The notes under the pieces were generated by a model that had not been told where the DNA came from, searched no databases, and saw nothing but the letters and a program-made list of their open reading frames with translations. A DNA stretch of 64,000 bases from Alloacidobacterium sp963823845 (GTDB taxonomy: Bacteria; Acidobacteriota; Terriglobia; Terriglobales; Acidobacteriaceae): contig CAWGND010000011.1 in NCBI GenBank assembly GCA_963823845.1, positions 682,001 to 746,000 on the forward strand. The letters run 5' to 3'. This document shows, one piece after another, positions 34,885 through 42,865 of the stretch. The stretch's first letter is position 1. Each line of letters starts with the position of its first letter. A program made the position numbers and the translations under genes.

Positions 34885-36435
34885 CTACCCGAGCGTGGGC
34901 ATTGTCGTGTCAACGCCAGTCCGAATACCCGTCGGCCAGCGCGCCGTCACAGTCTTCAGCCGTGTATAAAAACGAATGCCCTCTGGCCCATGCACGGCAT
35001 GATCCCCGAACAACGACCTTTTCCAGCCGCCAAAACTGTGGAACGCCATCGGCACCGGAATGGGAACATTGATGCCAACCATACCTGCCTGCACGCGACG
35101 CGCAAAGTCACGTGCCGTATCCCCGTCGCGAGTAAACAACGAAGTACCGTTGCCATATTCGTGTTCATTGACTAGCTGCAACGCGGTTTCAAAATTATTA
35201 ACACGCACAACCCCCAGCACGGGCCCGAAGATTTCTTCCCTGTAAATCCTCATCTCCGGCTTTACATGATCAAAGAGGCAAGCTCCTAAAAAGAAGCCTT
35301 CGCCCATCGGCAGCGCGCTCGCGCGCCCGTCTACCACAAGTTCCGCACCTTCTCTCCCTCCAATCTCGACATAGTTGCTTACTTTTTCAAGATGATGTCG
35401 GGTGATCAGCGGTCCAAGATCGGCCTCGTCCTTCGCCCCATCACCTACGCGCAGCTTGGCGATGCGACTCTCAAGCTTCTCGATCAGATCGTCCGCTGTC
35501 TGGTTCCCTACCGCGACCGCCACGCTGATCGCCATGCAACGTTCCCCGGCCGAGCCGTACGCTGCGCCAGCAAGCGCATCAGCCGCCTGGTCGAGATCGG
35601 CATCCGGCATCACGATCATATGATTCTTCGCGCCGCCCAGAGCCTGCACGCGCTTCCCGTGCTTTGTGCCTTCGCGATACACATACTCCGCAATCGCCGT
35701 CGAACCGACGAAACTGACCGCCTGAATAGTCGGATGCGCGAGGATGGCATCAACTGCGATCTTGTCGCCGTGCACGACATTGAAGACGCCCTCCGGCAGA
35801 CCCGCTTCCTTCAGCATCTCTGCCAGCAAAATCGACGAACTCGGATCGCGCTCACTCGGCTTTAGAACAAATGTATTCCCGCACGCCAGCGCGACAGGAA
35901 ACATCCACATCGGCACCATCGCAGGAAAATTAAACGGCGTGATACCGGCCACCACCCCAAGCGGTTGCCGCATCGACCAGCTGTCAATGCCTCCCCCAAC
36001 CTGCTCCGTGTACTCACCTTTCAGCAGCTGCGGAATCCCCGTCGCAAACTCAACCACCTCGAGCCCGCGAGTCGCCTCGCCTCTGGCGTCAGAGAGCACC
36101 TTGCCATGCTCGCTGTTAATCAACGCAGCGACCTCTTCCAATCGCCGCTCAAATATCTCGCGGAAGCGGAACATCACACGAGCGCGTCGCAGTGGTGGCT
36201 GCGAAGACCACTCCGGAAACGCGGCGGCGGCAGCGCCAACTGCGCGATCGACCTCTGCATCGCTGGCGAGCGGCACGCGCGCCTGCACCTGCCCAGAGGC
36301 AGGATGAAAGACATCGGCAAACCGTCCCGACGCACCCTCAACACGGGCGCCCGAGATCCAGTGAGTAACTTGTGGCAGTTTGGCCTCAGAGGGTTTCAAC
36401 GAGGCTACAAGAGGGGACGCGGTAACAGCAGACAT
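34885..36435 (-). CDS. mmsA: Methylmalonate/malonate-semialdehyde dehydrogenase (CoA-acylating)
   Basis: The 516-residue aldehyde dehydrogenase matches the MmsA/IolA type. It has ITPFNFPAMVPMWMFPVALACGNTFVLKPSE, GSTAIAEYVY, QALGGAKNHMIVMPDAD and the catalytic Cys in AGERCMAIS. The start at 36435 is preceded by AAGGAG and removes 62 unrelated residues from the longer frame. MmsA enzymes turn (methyl)malonate semialdehyde, NAD and CoA into propionyl- or acetyl-CoA. It closes the purine gene array, but its substrate is what the beta-alanine aminotransferase of the pyrimidine cluster would make. Confidence 0.93.
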   Translation of the reverse strand: MSAVTASPLVASLKPSEAKLPQVTHWISGARVEGASGRFADVFHPASGQVQARVPLASDAEVDRAVGAAAAAFPEWSSQPPLRRARVMFRFREIFERRLEEVAALINSEHGKVLSDARGEATRGLEVVEFATGIPQLLKGEYTEQVGGGIDSWSMRQPLGVVAGITPFNFPAMVPMWMFPVALACGNTFVLKPSERDPSSSILLAEMLKEAGLPEGVFNVVHGDKIAVDAILAHPTIQAVSFVGSTAIAEYVYREGTKHGKRVQALGGAKNHMIVMPDADLDQAADALAGAAYGSAGERCMAISVAVAVGNQTADDLIEKLESRIAKLRVGDGAKDEADLGPLITRHHLEKVSNYVEIGGREGAELVVDGRASALPMGEGFFLGACLFDHVKPEMRIYREEIFGPVLGVVRVNNFETALQLVNEHEYGNGTSLFTRDGDTARDFARRVQAGMVGINVPIPVPMAFHSFGGWKRSLFGDHAVHGPEGIRFYTRLKTVTARWPTGIRTGVDTTMPTLG

Positions 36436-36511
36436 AGCACTTCTCCTTGGCAGGAAAGAGACTCTCATGATAACAGCGCCGTCGGACAACATGCTCGACA
36501 GCCCGACAGAG

Positions 36512-37759
36512 TCATGCAGGATCACACGATAGCTCAGCCAGCGAACGGGCAACCACCTCAACCCCGGCTGCAATATCGCCGGTGGCAGCATATTCGTCAG
36601 GGCGATGGCTGATCCCATCACGGCAGGGAATAAAGATCATGGCCATTGGAGCAATGCGCGACATAAAAAGTGAATCATGATACGCGCGACTGACAATCTG
36701 CCGCGATGCTACCTTCATTTCGTCGCATGCGCCAGTGATTGCGCTCAAAATACGCGGCGATGACGACGCCGGAGGATCGGCATTCAGCATCGTCGTCTGA
36801 ATCCGTATCCGCCGCCGCAGCTCAATCTCTTCCACCGCGTTTTTGATCTGTCCTAGTATGCGGTCCCGCCGGTCGCCGTCCGTATCCCGCAGGTCAACAC
36901 TAAGCTTCACGCGGCTGGGAATACTATTGATCGCGCCAGGATGCACGTCGCACATCCCCACCGTGGCCACGGTATCAACGGCGCCGGAACTGCAGGCAAA
37001 GCGCTCGATGGCAAGGATCAGCTCAGCCGCGGCGCAAAGAGCATCGTGCCGTCCAGGCATCAGCGTGCCTCCAGCATGGCCGCCCTGCCCCTCGAGCGTC
37101 ACCCGAAAGCTCGCCGGAGCCGCGATGCTTGTAACAATGCCAATCGTGATGTTTTCGCGTTCAAGATTCGGCCCTTGCTCAATATGAAGCTCAAGAAATC
37201 CGGAGTAGAAACCCTCCGGTAGGCGCACGTCGGCGAGATCTCCGTTGAATCCCGCGCGGGTGCGCACCGTTTTGAGAGAATCGCCTCTGTCATCGCATAG
37301 CGTCTCATCGACAGTGGTACTCAATGCTCCAGACAGTAAACGGCTTCCGATACAGCCAACGCCGAAACGAGTCGGTTCCTCTGAAGTGAACTGAATCAGC
37401 TCGATGGAGCGCACGGGTCGAAAACCGCTACTCTGCAAAGAGCGAATCGCTTCGAGCCCCCCGAGCACGCCCACAACGCCGTCAAATTTTCCCGCATAAG
37501 GGATCGCGTCAATGTGGGAACCTACAGCGACCGCAGGCAGATCAGAGCGTGAGCTCTCCCAGCGAGCAAATGTATTTCCCACGGCATCTTCGCGCACCGA
37601 AAGTCCGGCAGCGACGCAGCGCTCCTTGAACCAGGAACGGGCGCGGAGATCTTGCTCGCTGAATACGATGCGCGTAACAGCCGGCGGCTCAACGTCAGAA
37701 AACGTAGCGAGAGTATCGATCTCCTGCGCAATGCGTTGCCGATCAATTTCAATGTGCAT
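36512..37759 (-). CDS. Ureidoglycolate amidohydrolase (M20 family)
   Basis: The 415-residue M20 enzyme carries GSHIDAIPYAGKFDGVVGVLGG, FTSEEPTRFGVGCIGSRLLSG and LELHIEQGPNLE. The FTSEEPTRFG variant resembles, as I recall, plant ureidoglycolate amidohydrolases rather than allantoate amidohydrolases. It follows the ureidoglycine aminohydrolase by one base, so it would take that enzyme's product, ureidoglycolate, to glyoxylate, ammonia and CO2. The paralogue two genes upstream is then the allantoate enzyme. The division of labour is inferred from motif and order. Confidence 0.8.
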   Translation of the reverse strand: MHIEIDRQRIAQEIDTLATFSDVEPPAVTRIVFSEQDLRARSWFKERCVAAGLSVREDAVGNTFARWESSRSDLPAVAVGSHIDAIPYAGKFDGVVGVLGGLEAIRSLQSSGFRPVRSIELIQFTSEEPTRFGVGCIGSRLLSGALSTTVDETLCDDRGDSLKTVRTRAGFNGDLADVRLPEGFYSGFLELHIEQGPNLERENITIGIVTSIAAPASFRVTLEGQGGHAGGTLMPGRHDALCAAAELILAIERFACSSGAVDTVATVGMCDVHPGAINSIPSRVKLSVDLRDTDGDRRDRILGQIKNAVEEIELRRRIRIQTTMLNADPPASSSPRILSAITGACDEMKVASRQIVSRAYHDSLFMSRIAPMAMIFIPCRDGISHRPDEYAATGDIAAGVEVVARSLAELSCDPA

Positions 37760-37760
37760 A

Positions 37761-38495
37761 TCAGGTCAATGGATGCCGGTTCCAATCTTTATAAATAAGA
37801 TATTTTGCCGCAACCTTTCCAATCGCGCCGAACCACTGCGGACAATAAGGCGCCATCCATATAAAATCGCCTGTCGTCACCGGATACCACTGATCATCGA
37901 GCCGATAGATCCCGCCGCCATCAAGCATCAGGAGCCCGTGCTCCATGACGTGTACCTCAACCATGCTCAAACTCGCACCCGGCGCATACGACATCGTATT
38001 CACCGCGAAGTCGAACGCCATGGTATCCGGAAGCAGCGAACGCACAAGCAGGTCGCCGTCACCCATCAACGGCTGCGCAGTAACTGAAGGTTCATGCCCT
38101 ACTAGAAGCGGCGGCGGATTTATATCTGCCAAGGAACGATATTGCTGCTCGATGACAGCAACGCGAGCGGCCTGCGGCGCGCGAAATACGTGCCACGCAC
38201 CTTGCGGGATATAAGCGTAGTCATCCTCGACCAGCGTATAAGTCTCTGCACTATACTCAAGCGTTACAGTGCCTTCGAGCACATATAGAAATCGCTGACC
38301 AGACGCCCCTCCCAGTAAGCCTCCTGCTTCGAACTCAACCGAATACTGTGTAAAACTCGCACCCAGCGCCGGAGAAACATGCACGATCACGCTGGCCTTT
38401 GAGCAGCCAGGAATCTGTGTGCGAATAAATGTGTCGGGCGTATGGATAAGATGGCTCGAACGTCGCACACTGCGCGTGTGCCCCAGGTTATGCAC
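37761..38495 (-). CDS. allE: (S)-ureidoglycine aminohydrolase
   Basis: The 244-residue protein is a bicupin. The first cupin spans about 55-120 (GQRFLYVLEGTVTLEY, YAYIPQGAWHVFRAP). The second spans about 165-235, with VEVHVMEHGLLMLDGGGIYRLDDQWYPV carrying the metal ligands, and ends YLIYKDWNRHP. This matches YlbA/AllE. It releases ammonia from ureidoglycine. The GTG start lies inside the end of the allantoate amidohydrolase gene (8-base overlap), with AGGAG upstream. Confidence 0.9.
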   Translation of the reverse strand: MHNLGHTRSVRRSSHLIHTPDTFIRTQIPGCSKASVIVHVSPALGASFTQYSVEFEAGGLLGGASGQRFLYVLEGTVTLEYSAETYTLVEDDYAYIPQGAWHVFRAPQAARVAVIEQQYRSLADINPPPLLVGHEPSVTAQPLMGDGDLLVRSLLPDTMAFDFAVNTMSYAPGASLSMVEVHVMEHGLLMLDGGGIYRLDDQWYPVTTGDFIWMAPYCPQWFGAIGKVAAKYLIYKDWNRHPLT

Positions 38496-39780
38496 GTGAG
38501 CCGCTCTCCTTCTGGGCTAGAAACAATGCAAACTGGTCGAGAAAACAAAGACCCATGTGGATCGCCGCAGCAACATCAGTCTCAAGCACGCTCTCGTCAG
38601 GATGATGACTAATGCCGCCGGCGTTTCGCAGAAAAACCATGGCCGAAGGCACGTGTGGCGCAATCACCATGGCATCATGTCCGGCCCCGCTCGTCATGCG
38701 AATCGAGGCGTAGCCCGCATGGCACGCAGCCGCATCCGCGATCGAAATCATCGCACGATCAAGATGCACAGCAGGCTGCGTGTTACACTCCTCCGCTTCG
38801 ATTGAGATGCCGCGCCTGGCCGCGATGGCGCGGGCTTCATTGAGGATTGTATCGAGTGCGTCGCTGCGGACTGCATCGTCGGCGTGGCGCACATCAAGAC
38901 TGCAGCGCACTACGCCGGGAATCACATTGACGCCACCGGGATCAACGGAAATCTGGCCGACCGTGGCGACCACCCCGTCAAGGCTGCAGGCAATCGCTTC
39001 AGTGCGCGTCATCCATTCAGCTGCAGCTGCAAGTGCGTCGCGGCGCAGCATCATCGGCGTCGTACCAGCGTGTCCAGCGCGCCCGCGAAAAACAAGATGA
39101 CAACGGCTCTGTCCGGCGAGCGCCTCGACCACTCCCAATGCGAGATCTTCGCGTTCAAGCACAGGGCCCTGCTCGATATGAAACTCCAGGTATGCCGCGG
39201 TCCCCGTAGCCAGCACTGATTCCACAGCTTCGGGATGCGTCGCAGCATAGCCGCTCAGCGCCTCGCTCGCCGTTATTCCCTCAGCATCTTTGCCCTCAAG
39301 TAAAGAGTGCCTCAGTTGATTCACCACAGCACGGCTGCCGATGAACGGCACACCAAAGCGCGTGCCCTCTTCGTCGGAGAAGCCTATAACCTCGATGGCA
39401 TAGGGCATTCGACGGCCACCCAGACCCTCAACTAGCGCCAGTCCCGTCAGCACGCCCAGCACGCCATCGTAAGCGCCGGCGTTGGGCACGGTATCGAGAT
39501 GCGAGCCAATCAGCAGGCGCGGCGAGTTGTGGCCTGACGCGGATGAATAAAGGCTCCGAAGATTACCAGCACTGTCCACGTTCACCGTCATGCCGGCGGC
39601 TTCAAACCATGAACGCAACTGTTGGTGAACTTGCTCCATTGCTGGCGAAAGAAAAGTTCGCAGAATCTCACCGGGCTTGTCCGTGCACGCTGCCAGCGCA
39701 GCACATCGCACAAGCAAAGTTGCCGCCGCATCGCGGGCAATCGCCGCTCGAACTCCACCTGTAATCACAACAGTGTTCAA
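38488..39780 (-). CDS. allC: Allantoate amidohydrolase (M20 family)
   Basis: The product has GSHLDTVPNAGAYDGVLGVLTG, GFSDEEGTRFGVPFIGSRAV and LEFHIEQGPVLE, the M20 allantoate/carbamoylase signature. It would cleave allantoate to ureidoglycine, CO2 and ammonia. The frame is open to a TTG at 39798, but the TTG at 39780 is preferred. It overlaps the uricase stop as TTGA and has GGAGAG just upstream, the same arrangement as at the NCS1 transporter start. Length is then 430 residues. Confidence 0.85.
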   Translation of the reverse strand: MNTVVITGGVRAAIARDAAATLLVRCAALAACTDKPGEILRTFLSPAMEQVHQQLRSWFEAAGMTVNVDSAGNLRSLYSSASGHNSPRLLIGSHLDTVPNAGAYDGVLGVLTGLALVEGLGGRRMPYAIEVIGFSDEEGTRFGVPFIGSRAVVNQLRHSLLEGKDAEGITASEALSGYAATHPEAVESVLATGTAAYLEFHIEQGPVLEREDLALGVVEALAGQSRCHLVFRGRAGHAGTTPMMLRRDALAAAAEWMTRTEAIACSLDGVVATVGQISVDPGGVNVIPGVVRCSLDVRHADDAVRSDALDTILNEARAIAARRGISIEAEECNTQPAVHLDRAMISIADAAACHAGYASIRMTSGAGHDAMVIAPHVPSAMVFLRNAGGISHHPDESVLETDVAAAIHMGLCFLDQFALFLAQKESGSRA

Positions 39781-40625
39781 TTCTCTCTCCGCAGGCAAGC
39801 TTCAATCGAGCCATGCGGCTCATCAGTAGGCACGAAAATGTGGTTCGGATTGTCTTGCCCAAAAGCAGAAAGATCAACGAGATTGCAGTGCTTGTTCGGC
39901 ATTTGAAGGCGGATCTCTGTGATTTCAGGCGCGGCTTCCAGCGCGGCTTTGCCCATTGTGTAAAGCGTCTGCTGAACGGACATGCTGTCGTGCCGGGCAA
40001 AGACATCCAACAGTACATCGGTGATACGGACCCGCGAAGCCGTAAACTCCCGTCCACCCGCACCGTAAACCCATTCTGCTGTTGCTAACGTTCCCAGCAG
40101 ACGATCGTGCGTCTCCTTAAGCGTCGTCAGCCTGTCCTTAATGTACCCCGCAAACGCGGACTTCGACGTCTTCAGAATTGGAAGGTCCGTGAAGCCTGAA
40201 GCTACAGACACAGCTCCCGTGCGAGGATATATCACCATAACGGTCTCAATTGCCGGGCCGGCCTGAACAAATGCGGTGGGGTACTGCTGTCCGCCGGCAT
40301 CGAGGTGCTTCCACAACGTGGCTCGAATGCCTGCGCCGGCCTCGTCCACCTGCGGCTGGCTCTTGATGAAATATGTCACGAGTTCGATTGCAAATTCTTC
40401 GATCTTTACTGCCTTCGACTTACGTGCAATCGAGTAGACCGTATTCTTTATCGTGTCTGTGGGCAAGATACGGCTGTTGTCCCCATCCTCAAAACACCGC
40501 GTGAAATCGCCCTTCAACCATACTTCAACATTCCACTCAAAGACCTCGTGACGGTCACCATACCGTTCAACCTTCATCACGCGGACGCGCGATTTGCCGT
40601 ATCGGTTATCGCCTAATGCAATCAT
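39777..40625 (-). CDS. Urate oxidase (cofactor-free uricase)
   Basis: The 282-residue enzyme shows the tunnelling-fold uricase motifs. GKSRVRVMKVER is near the N terminus (catalytic Lys), ILPTDTIKNTVYSIARK carries the catalytic Thr, and VASGFTDLPILKTSKSAFAGY and MPNKHCNLVDLSAFG follow. It oxidises urate to 5-hydroxyisourate. The gene sits between hiuH (18 bases upstream) and allC (TTGA overlap), in the order of the pathway. Confidence 0.95.
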   Translation of the reverse strand: MIALGDNRYGKSRVRVMKVERYGDRHEVFEWNVEVWLKGDFTRCFEDGDNSRILPTDTIKNTVYSIARKSKAVKIEEFAIELVTYFIKSQPQVDEAGAGIRATLWKHLDAGGQQYPTAFVQAGPAIETVMVIYPRTGAVSVASGFTDLPILKTSKSAFAGYIKDRLTTLKETHDRLLGTLATAEWVYGAGGREFTASRVRITDVLLDVFARHDSMSVQQTLYTMGKAALEAAPEITEIRLQMPNKHCNLVDLSAFGQDNPNHIFVPTDEPHGSIEACLRREN

Positions 40626-40643
40626 CTTTTCGATTTCATTTCC

Positions 40644-40985
40644 TCAACTTCCCCGGTACGTAGAGTAACCGTGTGGCGTAATCAGGAGTGGAACATGATA
40701 ATGCTCCTCGGTATTCCGTACCTGAAAAGCAATATCCACAAAAGGGTGAAAACTTTCGAGGCCCCTACCGCGAAAATATGCACTCGTTCCCAAACGCAAA
40801 CGATAAAATCCGCTTTGCAGGCTTTCACCCGCAGGCAGTAGATCGGAGATGCGCCCGTTCCCGTCTGTTCTGCACGCTGCAATTACACGCCATGATCCAT
40901 GTTCGTGGCGATGGAGCCGTACGGCAACACCTTCCGCTGGACGCCCGCAGGTCAGATCGAGAATGTGCGTCGAGATTCCCTTCAT
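40644..40985 (-). CDS. hiuH: 5-hydroxyisourate hydrolase (transthyretin-like)
   Basis: The 113-residue protein starts with the family signature ISTHILDLTCGRPAEGV and ends with the diagnostic HGYSTYRGS. It has HPFVDIAFQV and EEHYHVPLLITP in between. It hydrolyses the unstable urate oxidation product to OHCU. It lies 10 bases downstream of the decarboxylase gene and just ahead of uricase. Confidence 0.96.
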   Translation of the reverse strand: MKGISTHILDLTCGRPAEGVAVRLHRHEHGSWRVIAACRTDGNGRISDLLPAGESLQSGFYRLRLGTSAYFRGRGLESFHPFVDIAFQVRNTEEHYHVPLLITPHGYSTYRGS

Positions 40986-40995
40986 ACCGTATTTC

Positions 40996-41517
40996 TCATG
41001 TCTCTAGCCACTTTCGCAGGCGAAACTGAGTGATCTGCCGCTGCTGCTCGACGGCCTCTTCCAATTCCGTTTGCGGATCATTTTTCAGGCGGCGCTCTAG
41101 GCTCGCCAACATCTCCGCGGCCGACTTACCGTTCGCGCAGACGAGAAAAACATGCCCAAAACGCTCTTCATAGAGCCGGTTCTTAAGCTCGAGCTCAGCC
41201 CGCAGCGCTCCATTCAACAAGTCGATTTCGCTCTGCTCCTGACGCGACCATTCAACTGACCGCTGCGTTGCGGTCTCCGCTGCTTTTCGCTCGCCGATGC
41301 GCGGATGACTGCGGAAAGCTTCGTCCCAATCCAAGGGAGCGAGCTTCAGCCAGACCGCGTCGGAGCAATCTAAAAGCTCCGTTTCACCCGCGATAGGCCT
41401 TGCCTGTGCCAACTCCCGGGCCCAGCGCAGAGAGCCGCAACACGGCAGAATCTCGGCCGCAGCCATCTCTTCATCAAGAACGTTCCACTTTGCTAGGACC
41501 GCGTTGGCAATCATCAT
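40996..41517 (-). CDS. uraD: OHCU decarboxylase
   Basis: The 173-residue product shows the OHCU decarboxylase motifs CCGSLRWARELAQARP, SHPRIGERK and LYEERFGHVFLVCANGKSAAEML. The ATG at 41517 overlaps the end of the FAD subunit gene (ATGATGA), and the longer frame upstream of it is only a shadow of that gene. It makes (S)-allantoin, completing the three-enzyme uricolytic set. Confidence 0.93.
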   Translation of the reverse strand: MMIANAVLAKWNVLDEEMAAAEILPCCGSLRWARELAQARPIAGETELLDCSDAVWLKLAPLDWDEAFRSHPRIGERKAAETATQRSVEWSRQEQSEIDLLNGALRAELELKNRLYEERFGHVFLVCANGKSAAEMLASLERRLKNDPQTELEEAVEQQRQITQFRLRKWLET

Positions 41518-42392
41518 GCCGCTTCCTTCGACGCGGCGAAGCACCGAAGAAGGTCTTCGAGCAGATTTGCGGCAACATGCCTCCGATATTCGCTCGACGA
41601 GCGGATGTCGTCGATGGGCGCGATTTCGCTGGCGAGAACACGGCGGGCATCGGCGATGGCGTTCTCGGTCAACACAGTTCCAAGCAGCACTTCCTCGGTC
41701 TCGCGTAAACGGAGCGGCGTGGGCGCCACAGCGCCCATGCCGATGTGCAAAGCCTCCACGCGGCTTTCGCGGAGCTTCCCAAGAGCCGCAATGCAGACCT
41801 TCGAAATCGCCTGCGCATTCCGGGCGCCTGTCTTCTGCCCATAACGAAACCATCCCGCAAACCGCTTCGGGAGGTGGATCGCCAACAACAGTTCGCCTGG
41901 CAGCAGCGCGATCTTTTTATAACCGAGATGGAAATGGGCATAGGCAATCTTTCGCGTGCCGCTCGCGGAGATCAGCTCCAACTCGGCATCGTAGGCGAGC
42001 AATGCCGGAGGAGCATCCGCTGCGGGCGATGCGTTGACGATGTTCCCCGCAATCGTGGCGCGGTTCTGATTGGCGATACTGCCCAACCACGACGCAGCCT
42101 GCGCGAGCAGCGGAAAGTGTCTTTGAACCCCCGCATGCTCACGCAGCTGAGTAAAAGTGCACCCGCCGCCGATGCGGATCGATGCATCGGCTTCGATGAT
42201 CTCGCAAAGCTCCCCTATGCCCCAGAGATTCACCAGCCGGTGCGCGTCGAGCCTGCCCGCGCTGTACTGCACCATCACCTCGGTGCATCCAGCAACCGGC
42301 AGCCACTCGCCAGGTTCGCGATGAAGCAACTCCAGAACGCCGGCAAGGCTGCCGGGAGAAACAAGCTCGAATTCTGCCGGATGCGATCTCAT
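41514..42392 (-). CDS. Xanthine dehydrogenase FAD subunit
   Basis: The 292-residue protein is a molybdoenzyme FAD-binding subunit (CO-dehydrogenase M type). It has WLPVAGCTEVMVQYSAGR, IRIGGGCTFTQLREH and the FAD-contact motif ANQNRATIAGNIVNASPAADAPPALLAY. It carries electrons from the Fe-S subunit to the final acceptor. It is joined to its neighbours by 4-base overlaps on both sides. Confidence 0.92.
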   Translation of the reverse strand: MRSHPAEFELVSPGSLAGVLELLHREPGEWLPVAGCTEVMVQYSAGRLDAHRLVNLWGIGELCEIIEADASIRIGGGCTFTQLREHAGVQRHFPLLAQAASWLGSIANQNRATIAGNIVNASPAADAPPALLAYDAELELISASGTRKIAYAHFHLGYKKIALLPGELLLAIHLPKRFAGWFRYGQKTGARNAQAISKVCIAALGKLRESRVEALHIGMGAVAPTPLRLRETEEVLLGTVLTENAIADARRVLASEIAPIDDIRSSSEYRRHVAANLLEDLLRCFAASKEAA

Positions 42393-42865
42393 TTGCGTTG
42401 CCCCAAGGCTGCCGCTCTTTCCACCGCCTCAAAGATGCGCATGTAACCTGTGCAGCGACAGAGGTTGCCATTGAGCCCCTCGCGAATCTGCGCGGGGTTG
42501 GGCTGCGAATGCTTTTTCAATAAATGCACGGTGGCAACGATCATACCTGGCGTGCACATGCCGCATTGCGCGCCGCCACAGGACAGAAAGGCTTGCTGCG
42601 CAGGATGCAGCTGCTCGCCGGTTGAAATGCCTTCAATCGTAACAATCTCGGTTTCATTTGCTTGAGCAACGGGAACCAGGCAGCTATTCACCAGCTCTCC
42701 ATTGATCAACACGCTACACGCCCCGCATTCGCCTTCGCCGCAACCCTCCTTTGTTCCGGTCAGGCCAAGCTCGTCGCGCAGCACATCGAGCAGCCGTTCC
42801 ATTGGGTACGCTTCCACCGCCCGGCGCTCACCGTTCACCTGCAGCGAATACCGCTGGCGGCTCAT
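42389..42865 (-). CDS. Xanthine dehydrogenase 2Fe-2S subunit
   Basis: The 158-residue protein has a plant-type ferredoxin motif CGEGECGACSVLINGELVNSC and an all-helical second cluster domain with CGGAQCGMCTPGMI and CRCTGY. This is the standard small subunit of xanthine-dehydrogenase-type enzymes. It overlaps both the Mo subunit and FAD subunit genes by 4 bases. Confidence 0.95.
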   Translation of the reverse strand: MSRQRYSLQVNGERRAVEAYPMERLLDVLRDELGLTGTKEGCGEGECGACSVLINGELVNSCLVPVAQANETEIVTIEGISTGEQLHPAQQAFLSCGGAQCGMCTPGMIVATVHLLKKHSQPNPAQIREGLNGNLCRCTGYMRIFEAVERAAALGQRK

